NCBI GenBank assembly: GCA_965206315.1
Contig: OZ242210.1
Location: 2,232,001-2,296,000 of the forward strand
DNA length: 64,000 nucleotides
Direction: 5' to 3'
Origin: Bin16 sp965206315
Lineage (GTDB): Bacteria > Chloroflexota > Dehalococcoidia > Lucifugimonadales > Australimonadaceae
Numbering within the stretch: position 1 is the stretch's first letter; every line of letters starts with the position of its first letter. Positions 49,353 through 57,591 of the stretch are shown here, one piece after another. The translations under genes were made by a program, and so were the position numbers. The notes under the pieces are model-generated. The model was given only the letters and a program-made list of their open reading frames with translations. It was not told the origin of the DNA and did not search any database.

Positions 49353-50575
49353 CGCGCCGCTCCCGATGTGCGCAGGGCCGCTATCTCGTCCTGCGAGAGG
49401 CCAAGGCCGGTGAGCACTTCATCCGTGTGCTCGCCGAGCCGCGGCGCGCGGTGGAGTTGCAGCGGGCGCTCGCTGGACTTCACCCACGGACCGAGGGTGG
49501 TCATCGTGCCATCGTCCGGCGCCTCGGTCTCGCGGAAGAAGCCGCGCGCGGCGAGTTGGGGATAGGAGCAGACGTCGGCGGGATCGTTCACGGGGAAGAG
49601 CAGGACGCGCCGCTTGATCGCCTCCTCGGAGAGGTGGCGTTTCGTGCGGGAGCGGAAGAACGCCTCGAGCGTCTCGCTCATCGCGTCGAGCACGTCGTCG
49701 GGCAACTGGCCGAAGCCGTAGGCGCCGAAGTCGGTCTCGTTGAGCAGCGGGTGGCCCTCGCCGTGCTCGTCCATCCATTCGCAGAGGGCGGCCATGCCGC
49801 GACCGCCGGTCGCGCCTCCGGGCTGGATGTAGTTGACGTAGCCGTCGGCGCACTCGAAGTTCACGCGGAGGTTGCGTCCGTCGCCGATGGGGCGGAAGGG
49901 GCCGGAGCGCTTGAGGATGACCTCGTTCATGTCCCAGAACTGCGGCGCATGGGAGAGCGTTCGGGTGAGCGCCTGCTGGCAGGAGACGTCCACATGCTGA
50001 CCGCGCCCGGTGTGGAGCCGGTGCGCGTGCGCCGTCATCGCGCCCGCCGCGCCCGCGGCGCCGCCCAGCGTCCAGAACTGCGGCACGCTCACGCGGAGCG
50101 GCGGTCGGTCCGGGTCGCCGGTGAGATAGGCGAACCCGCTAAGCGCCGAGCCGGTGAGGTCGGTCGCGGCGAAGTCGCGGTATGGGCCGTCCTGACCGAA
50201 CGGCGTTATCGAGACGTAGACGAGTGCGGGGTTGATGGAGCGCACGTCGTCGTAGCCGAGACCGAGGCCGTCGAGGTAGCCGGGGCGGAACGATTCGACG
50301 AGGAAGTCGGCGGAGGCGATGAGGCGTCGGAGGGCATCGCGTGCGCCGTCCGACTCGATGTCGAGTGCAGCGCTCTTCTTGTTCGCGGCGTAGAGCTGCC
50401 AGAAGAGGCTGTTCTCGACGCTGGGCTCGTCGCGGTGGAACGGGCCGATGCGCCGTGCGGGGTCGCCGGAGGGAGGCTCCACCTTGATCACCTCGGCCCC
50501 GAGGTCGGCGAGAACGCGCCCGCAGAAGATCCCCCGGTCGTCGGCGAGGTCTATGACGCGGTACGGGGAGAGCAT
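49349..50575 (-). CDS. CaiB/BaiF family CoA-transferase, copy 2
   Basis: 408 residues, same family as copy 1 but only distantly alike. YRVIDLADDRGIFCGRVLADLGAEVIKVEP and VESFRPGYLDGLGLGYDDVRSINPALVYVSITPFGQDGPY are typical; the Asp in LDIESDGARDALRRL is a candidate for the catalytic residue. It is preceded by an acyl-CoA dehydrogenase (12 bp) and overlaps copy 1 by 4 bp, so the four genes 48129-52938 form one operon. Together they can activate an acid to its CoA ester and desaturate it. Confidence 0.9.
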   Translation of the reverse strand: MLSPYRVIDLADDRGIFCGRVLADLGAEVIKVEPPSGDPARRIGPFHRDEPSVENSLFWQLYAANKKSAALDIESDGARDALRRLIASADFLVESFRPGYLDGLGLGYDDVRSINPALVYVSITPFGQDGPYRDFAATDLTGSALSGFAYLTGDPDRPPLRVSVPQFWTLGGAAGAAGAMTAHAHRLHTGRGQHVDVSCQQALTRTLSHAPQFWDMNEVILKRSGPFRPIGDGRNLRVNFECADGYVNYIQPGGATGGRGMAALCEWMDEHGEGHPLLNETDFGAYGFGQLPDDVLDAMSETLEAFFRSRTKRHLSEEAIKRRVLLFPVNDPADVCSYPQLAARGFFRETEAPDDGTMTTLGPWVKSSERPLQLHRAPRLGEHTDEVLTGLGLSQDEIAALRTSGAAR

Positions 50576-50587
50576 GGGCAGGCCCGG

Positions 50588-51700
50588 CTAAAGGCCGAGC
50601 GCCCCGGCGAGCCTGCGGCGGTGGTAGCGGGGGCTGCCGAGGTGGTGGTAGAGGGTGCGGGACATGCGGGTGTGGAGCGTGAGGCCGTACTCGCGGACGA
50701 TGCCGACGCCCGCGTGCACGTCGTGCGCGGCGTTGCAGGCGAGGTAGTAGCCCTCGCTCGCGAGTGCGGCGGCCATGTGCACGCCACTCGCGGCTGGGCG
50801 CCCTGTGTCGAGCTTCCAGAGCGCCTCGTAGGTCGTCCAGCGCGCGGCGTCGAGGTGGTTCACGATGTCGATGATGTGGTCCTGCACGCGCTGGAAGCGC
50901 CCGATGGGCTGCTGGAACTGCCGCCGCGTGCGGCTGTATTCGAGGCACATCTGGAAGACGCTCTCCAGCCCGCCGACCTGGTATGCGCAGAGGACAGCGG
51001 TTGCCTCGAGCATCGCGCGCTCGAAGGCATCCCAGGCGTCCGGCGCGCCGCCGAGCAGCGCGTCCTCGCCGACGGCGACGCTGTCCAGCCGCACCTCCCC
51101 GAGGCCTGTCGAGAGCCCGCTAAGCGTTCTGCACACAACGCCGGATATGCCGACAGGCACGATGAACAGACCGATGGACTCGCCACCGGTGCGGGCCGCT
51201 ACGAGCAGGTGGGTTGACTGCACGGCGTCCGGGACGTGGAGCTTCACGCCGGTGAGCGCGTAGCCGTCAGCGGTGCGCTCGGCGGTCATCTGCACGTCGC
51301 CGCGCTCCCAGCCGTACTCGGGCTCGGTGACGGCGACGGCGAACACCTCATCGCCCGATGCGATGGCGGGCAGGTGCGCGGCCTGCTGTTCCTCGCTGCC
51401 GCACTCCTGCAGGACGAGCGCCGCGAAGACGCCGGACGAGAAGTGCGCGCCGGGCACGGGGCCTCTGCCGAGCTCCTCGAACAGGACGCCCGCGTCGCCG
51501 AACGAGCCGCCAACGCCGCCGTGGGCCTCTGGCACGAGGCTACCGAGCAGGCCGGTGGAGGCGAGCGCAGGCCAGCCCTGCGCCACGTCCGCGGATCCGG
51601 CGTCGATGGAGACGAGCGTTTCTTTCGTGAAGTCGCGGCGCAGCAGGTCCTGGATGGTGGACTGCAGCATGCGCTGCTGTTCGTTCAGGAGCAGGTCCAT
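50588..51700 (-). CDS. Acyl-CoA dehydrogenase-like flavoprotein, copy 1 (short)
   Basis: 370 residues. The first half has the usual dehydrogenase features (LLRRDFTKETL helix, EELGRGPVPGAHFSSGVFAALVLQECGSEEQQAAHLPAIASG, the VTEPEYGWERGD region). The C-terminal half is present, with SRTRRQFQQPIGRFQRVQDHI and AAHDVHAGVGIVREYGLTLHTRMS. The catalytic Glu is not in the classical place, as in many type II acyl-CoA dehydrogenases. The ATG at 51700 is 2 bp after the stop of copy 2, and a long upstream extension is antisense noise. It probably pairs with copy 2 as alpha2beta2 heterotetramer, as in steroid-type dehydrogenases. Confidence 0.88.
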   Translation of the reverse strand: MDLLLNEQQRMLQSTIQDLLRRDFTKETLVSIDAGSADVAQGWPALASTGLLGSLVPEAHGGVGGSFGDAGVLFEELGRGPVPGAHFSSGVFAALVLQECGSEEQQAAHLPAIASGDEVFAVAVTEPEYGWERGDVQMTAERTADGYALTGVKLHVPDAVQSTHLLVAARTGGESIGLFIVPVGISGVVCRTLSGLSTGLGEVRLDSVAVGEDALLGGAPDAWDAFERAMLEATAVLCAYQVGGLESVFQMCLEYSRTRRQFQQPIGRFQRVQDHIIDIVNHLDAARWTTYEALWKLDTGRPAASGVHMAAALASEGYYLACNAAHDVHAGVGIVREYGLTLHTRMSRTLYHHLGSPRYHRRRLAGALGL

Positions 51701-51702
51701 CG

Positions 51703-52938
51703 CTAGCGCAGCCTCCCCGGCTCCTCCCGGACGTCGCGCCCGATGCCGAGCCGCCGCGCGATGATGACGCGCTGTATCTCGGCGGTGCCGCCGGGGTGCT
51801 GGTCGACGATGGCGCCGCGCTGGTGCACCTCGACGTGGCCGCCGGCGACGGCCCACTCGTCCGGGGCTTCGACGAGCGCCTGCGGGCCCATCACGTCCAG
51901 CACGGCGCGCGCCTTGGAGAGCTGGCCGCGCTTCTGGTAGAGGTATGCCTGCGCGCCCTCGTAGGTGAGTTGCCTGCTCTGGCCGCGCCAGGCGTAGTTG
52001 CGGAAGTGCAGCAGGCGCGTTACCTCCGCGTCGATATAGAAGTCGACGAGGCGGTCGCGTACGTCCTGGTCGTCCAGGAGCGGCCTGCCGCTGCGCTTCG
52101 CGTTGCGGGCGTAGTCGAATACGCGCGCAGTGAGGGGGTCGTCGCGGACGGCGCTGCGGAGCAGACCGTGCTCGATCTCGAGGTGCGTCCCTGCGACCTT
52201 CCAGCCGTTGCCTTCGCCGCCGACGAGGTTGAACGCGGGCACGCGGACGTTGTCGAAGTAGACCGTGTTCTTGATGCCGCTCGCGGCCCCGCGCTCGCCG
52301 CCGACGAAGAGGAGGTCCATCTGCTCGACCGTGATGCCGGGCAGGTCCATCGGCATCATCAGCCAGCCGAGGTTCTCGTGGCGCGGCGCGTCCGGGTCGA
52401 TCACGACGATCATCCACGAGTACTCGGCGCCATGGCTGCTGCCGACGAATATCTTGGTGCCGTTGACGACGTACTCGTCGCCGTCGCGGATGGCGGTCGT
52501 GCGGACGCTCGCGAGGTCGGAGCCGGACTCGGGCTCGGTGAGCAGCTGCCAGGTGCGTATCTCGCCGCGCAGGATCATCGGGAGGAAGTGGGCCTTCTGC
52601 TCCTCCGTGCCCCAGACGAGGATGGCGACCCCGCCGAGCTTCCCGCCGGTGTCGTAGTAGGGCGGGAGCGGCATGTTGTAGCGGTCGAGCTCCTCCTCCA
52701 GCGCCATAGCGAGCTCCATGGAGAGCCCGCCGCCGCCGTACTCGGCAGGCATCGTGGGGTAGAGCCAGCCCTTCGCGCCCAGCCTGCGCCCGAACTCGCG
52801 CTGGAGTTCGTACTCCTCGCGGGTGAGATTGGCCGGGTCGGGGTGGTCGGGGATATCTGGAACGTTCGCCTCTATCCAGGCGCGCGCCTCTGCGCGGAAC
52901 GCGTCCTGCTCAGGCGTCCATTCGAGTTCGAAGTCCAT
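51703..52938 (-). CDS. Acyl-CoA dehydrogenase-like flavoprotein, copy 2 (full length)
   Basis: 411 residues. TEPESGSDLASVRTTAIRDGDEYVVNGTKIFVGSSHGAEY forms the flavin and substrate site, and the C-terminal helix has VMGPQALVEAPDEW and the HQRGAIVDQHPGGTAEIQRVIIARRLG end that closes the FAD pocket. First gene of the operon with copy 1 and the two CoA-transferases. TGCTAACAT lies at 52948-52956, 9 bp before the ATG, so the transcript is probably leaderless. Probable CoA-ester desaturation; the substrate is not clear. Confidence 0.92.
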   Translation of the reverse strand: MDFELEWTPEQDAFRAEARAWIEANVPDIPDHPDPANLTREEYELQREFGRRLGAKGWLYPTMPAEYGGGGLSMELAMALEEELDRYNMPLPPYYDTGGKLGGVAILVWGTEEQKAHFLPMILRGEIRTWQLLTEPESGSDLASVRTTAIRDGDEYVVNGTKIFVGSSHGAEYSWMIVVIDPDAPRHENLGWLMMPMDLPGITVEQMDLLFVGGERGAASGIKNTVYFDNVRVPAFNLVGGEGNGWKVAGTHLEIEHGLLRSAVRDDPLTARVFDYARNAKRSGRPLLDDQDVRDRLVDFYIDAEVTRLLHFRNYAWRGQSRQLTYEGAQAYLYQKRGQLSKARAVLDVMGPQALVEAPDEWAVAGGHVEVHQRGAIVDQHPGGTAEIQRVIIARRLGIGRDVREEPGRLR

Positions 52939-52947
52939 GGCAGGCGG

Positions 52948-52956
52948 ATGTTAGCA
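52948..52956 (-). promoter_or_regulatory. Extended -10 box TGCTAACAT before the acyl-CoA dehydrogenase operon
   Basis: The box ends 9 bp before the ATG at 52938, which predicts a 5' leader of only a few nucleotides. No ribosome binding site is visible. Confidence 0.5.
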
Positions 52957-52982
52957 GATGGCAGGCGTGGGAGCGGGTGGGT

Positions 52983-53360
52983 CTAGGCCGCGAGCGGCTC
53001 GATGGTCACGGCGCCGCCGTCGACCACGTCCAGTGTGACGCGGCTGCCGCTGAGCAGCCGCATCCCGATGAGAGGTTTGTCCCCCATCCCCATTATGGGG
53101 ACGGTCTGCTGCTCGCCGTGCCATACGACCACGGCGCGGTAGATATCGTGCATCTGCACGCTTCCATCAGCGAGGGTAATCCGCCCTTCGCCTTGGCTGA
53201 GCAGTCCAAGCTGACTGATCATCGGCTGCGGCAACGCAAGATATCCCGTGAACCCCGTGTCCAGCACTGCGACTACAGGCTGCTCGTTACTTGCCCTATC
53301 CACGATGAGCATCTGAACGAAGGCTTCTCTCCCGCGCACCGTCCCGCTACCCATCGTCAT
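52983..53360 (-). CDS. Retropepsin-like aspartic protease (clan AA)
   Basis: 125 residues, a single-domain aspartic protease of the retroviral type. The catalytic DTG is at 34-36 in VVAVLDTGFTGYLALP, and the second half has the IIGMRLLSGS-like psi loop (PLIGMRLLSGSRVTLD). Such enzymes work as homodimers. ATG 53360 is chosen because GGAGGAGG lies 11 nt upstream; ATG 53354 is close. The start overlaps the end of the upstream small gene by 14 bp, so translation is coupled. No signal peptide. Substrate unknown; the upstream small protein may be its partner. Confidence 0.85.
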   Translation of the reverse strand: MTMGSGTVRGREAFVQMLIVDRASNEQPVVAVLDTGFTGYLALPQPMISQLGLLSQGEGRITLADGSVQMHDIYRAVVVWHGEQQTVPIMGMGDKPLIGMRLLSGSRVTLDVVDGGAVTIEPLAA

Positions 53361-53622
53361 CGGGGATGGCGCCTCCTCCGGTGCTGTAGAGGGCTCTATA
53401 GCCAACGCGCTCAGCCCAGGTGCGCGCGCCTGGCCGCCTGGTCAGGAGAGTTTCGAAGGCGCGCGCATCGTCGTCGTCTATCGCATAATCGCCGCTGTCT
53501 ACGTCTATGACGACGATCTGCCCCTTCATCTGCGGGTACACGAGAGGGCGTATCTTCTTGCGGTAGATCGCGTGCCCACGAGCCGCGACACTTCTGCGCG
53601 GGAACGGCAGTCTGATGTTCAT
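53347..53622 (-). CDS. Small hypothetical protein coupled to the aspartic protease
   Basis: 91 residues. A basic N-terminus (MNIRLPFPRRSVAARGHAIYRKKIRPL) is followed by a compact acidic segment (IVVIDVDSGDYAIDDDDARAF) and a helix (LLTRRPGARTWAERVGYRALYSTGG). The ATG at 53622 follows GGAGGGG at 5 nt; the alternative TTG at 53640 has no site. It overlaps the protease start by 14 bp. The acidic strand followed by an Arg-rich helix looks like the small proteins often found next to single retropepsins. Antitoxin, chaperone or substrate are all possible. Confidence 0.6.
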   Translation of the reverse strand: MNIRLPFPRRSVAARGHAIYRKKIRPLVYPQMKGQIVVIDVDSGDYAIDDDDARAFETLLTRRPGARTWAERVGYRALYSTGGGAIPDDDG

Positions 53623-53755
53623 GGCCCCTCCGACGAACAACTGTCACCAGGAGTGTAGAGCGCCCTCGAACCAAGGGGCAATGGCCGTGTGTCACAGGCA
53701 GGACCGGATCCCGGCGCAGTTCGGCCGGCTATCGTCCCTACACCCAACTCCGCCT

Positions 53756-56700
53756 CTACAGCGTGATCTTCTTGTACAGCTGCGGCAGGCGGCGGGGGAG
53801 TTCCATGATGTCCGGGAGCACCTCGTAGTTGAGGTCGCCGGTCATGGTGCGCAGGTAGTCGTGGCCGTTGCGGTCGACGGTGAGACAGAACGGCGTGATG
53901 TCGATGTTGCGCGCCTCCATGAGGGCCATGCGCGTGTCCTGCACGGCGTACTCCTTCTCGACGCCCTCGCGTGAGTAGCCGCGGTCCTGCGGGCGGCCGT
54001 CGCTGATGACGAACATGAACTTGGTCTTGGCGTCCACATTGGCGAGCTTGGTGGTGGCGTGACGTATCGCCGGGCCCATGCGCGTGGCGTGGAGCGGGGC
54101 GACCTTGTCCATCCGGCGCTTCACGCGATCGGAGAAGAGCTCCTCGACCTCCTTGATGACGTAGAACTCGACGTTCTCACGCCCGAATCCGGAGAAGCCG
54201 TAGACGCCGTAGCGGTCGCCGATAGTCTCCAGCGCATTCATCAGCAGCACCATCGACTCCTTCTCGACGTCGATGATGCGCTTGTAGGGGCGGCGGGCGG
54301 TCTCCCCCCTGCGGGCGCGGAGCCACGCGGTGTAAGCGACCGGGTCGCCGGGGGCGTTCCAGTCGGACTCGCGGGAGCTCTCCTCGACGGCCTCCGCGGT
54401 GGAGGCGCTCATGTCGAGCAGGAAGACGACGGCGACATCGCGCTCGTCCTTGTTGCGCCGCCAGTAGATGCGCTCGTCCGGCGTCATGTTGTTCCGCAGG
54501 TCAATGAGCGCCTCGATGCCGGCGTCAAGGTCGACATCCTCGCCCTCCGGCAGGCGCTTCACCTTGCGGTACATCTCCGGGCGGACGGACTCGAACTGCC
54601 GCCTGATCTGCTCGATGAGCCCGGCGTAGGAGTGCATCGTCTCGTTGTAGAAGGCGGTCTCCCCGGAGACGGCGAGGCGCTCCTGCACGATGCACCAGCG
54701 CGGGCGGTAGTCGTTGGCGCGGAAGTCCCACTCGTCGTAGGCGTAGGAGCGGGGTTCGAGCGCTTCGAGCGGCCCGCCTTCCTCGTCGACGTGCGGTATC
54801 TGGTTGTAGCCGGAGCCCGCGGGGTTCTGCGGGGCGTCCGCGCCCATCTCCTTCATCATGTTGGCGGCAACGGTGGTCACCTCGGCGTCGTCGGCGAAGT
54901 CGATCTCCGTGGACTCGCGCAGCGCCTGCTCCAGTTCGGCCTGCGATATGCCCTGCGCGCTCTCGGAGCCGTCTTCCTCGCCGGGCTCGGCCTGCCCGCG
55001 CATCTGGGCGAGCAGCTGCACCATCTCCGGCTTGAAGTCGCCCCGGTAGTCGACGTCGTCCGGCGATTCGTACTCGTCGCCTGACGCCTCCTCCTGCTGT
55101 TCCTCGGCCTCGGCGCGCAGGCGCTCGACGATCTCTTCGAGCGTCGGTTCGTCGAAGCCGGCGTTGGAGAGGTCGGCGTCCTCCCAGTCGTCAAGCGGCA
55201 CGAATGCGTTGGGCACCTGGGAGAGCGTGTAGTACATGCGCAGCGCGGCCTCGGCGGAGTCCTCGACCGTGGCGTCGCGGTTGCGCACGCTGCGCAGCAG
55301 GCCGGCGAGCTGCCGCGCCTGTGCGGCGTAGGTGGAGGGGATGCGCGCGGTGCTCTGTCCGAGGCTCTGCCGGATGAGCATCTCCATGAGCGCCTGCTGG
55401 GCCGGCATCATCTCGATCGGGCCGCGCGACGCGAGGGCGTCGTTCTGCACGCGCTCGTAGCTCGGCGCGAGCCCGCGGTACTGCTCCACGATGCGCTGGT
55501 CTATGCGGGCGCTCTCCGTGGTTGAGAAGAGGTCGGCGGCCATCGCGCGGACCGGGAAGAGGTCGAAGAACGAGGCGACCTCGGTCGTGCCCGGAGTCGC
55601 GTCGAGACCCTCCGCGATGCCCTCGCGGTAGTCGTTGAACCCTGCCGAGGGCGCGTGGAAGTCGAAGTCGAAGCTCTGGAACTCCAGGTGTCCCACCTGG
55701 TGCGTGGTGACGACCTTGAGCCATGCGAAGTTCTCGCTCTTGGTGTCGCGCAGATCGACCGTTGGCGGCAGGAAGACGCTCTTGCCGTCGGTCGTGGCGA
55801 ACTCCACGGAGACCCAGCCGATGTTGCGGTGGGTGATGTCGGTCGACTCCTGCAGTTCGACCTCGGTGCCGGCGAGCGCGTTGGAGTACATGCGAAGGAG
55901 TCCGTGTACCTTCTCCAGTTCGATGCTGGACGAGAGCTGGTCGAGCAGCGTCTCGGCGCGGGCGGACTCGAGCCGGAAGTAGGCGATGCCCGCGTCCGGG
56001 TTCTCCTTCAGGAACTCGAGGCCGCGCCCGAACCAGGTGTCCAGCTGCGCGGGGCTGATGCGGTCGAGCACGCTGGGCGCGGTGCGCAGGAAGGCGCTGA
56101 CGGCCTCGGCGGAGGTGTCGGCGAGGTCTTCCGCCCGTTCCAGCACCATCGTCTGCAACTCCTGCGGGAGCAGGCCGAGCGACTGCGCGCTCTCCACCAT
56201 GAAGGCGGAGACGTTGCCGAGCCCCTGCCGCGCGAGCCGTTCGCTGAGCGCGAAGTAGCGCGGGCGCAGGCGGCGGTCGACGCTGTTGCCGACGCGGGTC
56301 GCGGCCTCGAACGAGCCGCGCACCTCGCGCCAGCTCGTTTCGGCGAGCACCTTGGCGAGCGAGATAAGCTCCTCGCGCTCGCTGACGGCGGGCAGAACGC
56401 GCTGGCCAAGCACGAGCGCCTCGGCGGCGAGGTCGTAGGAGCGGCTGGCGAGCGTCTGCACAAGTGAGACGAACAGCTGCAGCTCGTGGAAGTTGACCTG
56501 CTGCACGAGTTCGTCGCTGACGTCGAAGAAGCGCGCCGCGAGGCTGGACGATTTCCATGTGCCCTTGGAGAGCCCTCGCCCGAGCCCGGCCCATCCGGCG
56601 ATGTGACGCGGCGCGAGGGTGGGGAGGACGCGCGGACTGGCACGGAAGAACGACGCCGCGATGACGGGCGCCTCAGCGGTGAGTTCGATGCCGCTCTCAG

Positions 56701-56947
56701 CCCACCGCTCGAACTGGGTGAATCCGATGGTCTGCACGACCTGCGGCGACGCCTTGAAGTACTCCGTGGCCGCTTCCCATGCGCGGGGCCCCTGCGATGC
56801 GATGCGGACGCCCTGCTGCGCCCAGCGCAGTGCAGGAGCGGGGCCCAGTGCCTCGGTTACCTCGTCGGCGACCGCTTCGTAGGCGGAGATGAGAGCGGAC
56901 GGGTGCTTCTTCAGCTCCTCGATGACGCTGTCGTGCTCGTTCGTCAC
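53756..56947 (-). CDS. NorD/CbbO-like von Willebrand factor A protein
   Basis: 1063 residues. The N-terminal two-thirds (about 1-470) is a helical repeat region, then there are acidic Glu-rich stretches (about 615-690), and a C-terminal vWA domain. The MIDAS motif is Asp845-x-Ser847-x-Ser849 in VVFLLDMSAST, with a later ISDGRPQD. Homologs NorD and CbbO work with MoxR-type ATPases to insert metal ions or release inhibitors from large complexes. Here the cognate ATPase (57591-58460) is separated by a NUDIX gene with overlaps of 4 and 1 bp, so the set is an operon. No nitric oxide reductase or Rubisco genes are near. It is longer than typical NorD (about 600-800 residues). Confidence 0.88.
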   Translation of the reverse strand: MTNEHDSVIEELKKHPSALISAYEAVADEVTEALGPAPALRWAQQGVRIASQGPRAWEAATEYFKASPQVVQTIGFTQFERWAESGIELTAEAPVIAASFFRASPRVLPTLAPRHIAGWAGLGRGLSKGTWKSSSLAARFFDVSDELVQQVNFHELQLFVSLVQTLASRSYDLAAEALVLGQRVLPAVSEREELISLAKVLAETSWREVRGSFEAATRVGNSVDRRLRPRYFALSERLARQGLGNVSAFMVESAQSLGLLPQELQTMVLERAEDLADTSAEAVSAFLRTAPSVLDRISPAQLDTWFGRGLEFLKENPDAGIAYFRLESARAETLLDQLSSSIELEKVHGLLRMYSNALAGTEVELQESTDITHRNIGWVSVEFATTDGKSVFLPPTVDLRDTKSENFAWLKVVTTHQVGHLEFQSFDFDFHAPSAGFNDYREGIAEGLDATPGTTEVASFFDLFPVRAMAADLFSTTESARIDQRIVEQYRGLAPSYERVQNDALASRGPIEMMPAQQALMEMLIRQSLGQSTARIPSTYAAQARQLAGLLRSVRNRDATVEDSAEAALRMYYTLSQVPNAFVPLDDWEDADLSNAGFDEPTLEEIVERLRAEAEEQQEEASGDEYESPDDVDYRGDFKPEMVQLLAQMRGQAEPGEEDGSESAQGISQAELEQALRESTEIDFADDAEVTTVAANMMKEMGADAPQNPAGSGYNQIPHVDEEGGPLEALEPRSYAYDEWDFRANDYRPRWCIVQERLAVSGETAFYNETMHSYAGLIEQIRRQFESVRPEMYRKVKRLPEGEDVDLDAGIEALIDLRNNMTPDERIYWRRNKDERDVAVVFLLDMSASTAEAVEESSRESDWNAPGDPVAYTAWLRARRGETARRPYKRIIDVEKESMVLLMNALETIGDRYGVYGFSGFGRENVEFYVIKEVEELFSDRVKRRMDKVAPLHATRMGPAIRHATTKLANVDAKTKFMFVISDGRPQDRGYSREGVEKEYAVQDTRMALMEARNIDITPFCLTVDRNGHDYLRTMTGDLNYEVLPDIMELPRRLPQLYKKITL

Positions 56948-57591
56948 GCCGTCTCCTTCTCCTGGCCCGCATCATCGGGGCGCAGGTCCCGCAGCAGGTC
57001 GAGCAGTTGCGCGAGTATCCAGGCCGTCGCGCCGAATACGAGGTCGGGGCCGTGGACGTACGCCTTGCGCTGTAGCAGGCTGCCGTCCGGCTGGAGCCTC
57101 GCCTCGTGGCGTTCCGCGGCGTCGGTCAGCAGGTGGTCGAGCGGGATCTCGATGATCTCGGCGACCTCGTTCTCATCGACCTCGAACCGGTACGGGTGCG
57201 GGATGACCCCCACCGTGGACCAGACGAGGTAGTCTGTTCGAGTAAGGACAGGTTCCAGCGAGCCGATAACGTCCACGTCCTCGGGGGCGATGCCCATCTC
57301 CTCGTGCGCCTCGCGCAGGGCGCAAGCGAGCATGTCCGGGTCGCTCGGTTCGTACTTGCCGCCGGGGAAGGCGATCTCGCCCTGGTGCATGCCCACGAAC
57401 TGCGACCGCACGTTGAGGATGACGTGCCACTCGCCGTCGTGGAAGTGTAGGGGGATGAGGACGGCGGCAGGCCGCGCTCCGTCCGTGTCAGACGGCGCGG
57501 ATGGCTTGCGCGAGGCGAGCGCCGTGCGCAACGCCTCGATGCGGGAGGCTGCTTCCGCCGGTACCGGCGTTGTCTGCAAGGTGGCCGCCAT
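56944..57591 (-). CDS. NUDIX hydrolase, CoA-pyrophosphatase-like
   Basis: 215 residues with a NUDIX core of the CoA-diphosphatase type: GEIAFPGGKYEPSD then CALREAHEEMGI at about residues 71-101. The final Glu-Glu pair of the box that binds magnesium is present. CoA-type members hydrolyse CoA to 3',5'-ADP and phosphopantetheine. The ATG at 57591 shares its A with the TAA of the ATPase (TAATG). The large upstream open frame is an antisense artefact. A CoA-turnover enzyme beside coaE, and inside a norQ-norD unit, is odd but clear. Confidence 0.88.
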   Translation of the reverse strand: MAATLQTTPVPAEAASRIEALRTALASRKPSAPSDTDGARPAAVLIPLHFHDGEWHVILNVRSQFVGMHQGEIAFPGGKYEPSDPDMLACALREAHEEMGIAPEDVDVIGSLEPVLTRTDYLVWSTVGVIPHPYRFEVDENEVAEIIEIPLDHLLTDAAERHEARLQPDGSLLQRKAYVHGPDLVFGATAWILAQLLDLLRDLRPDDAGQEKETA

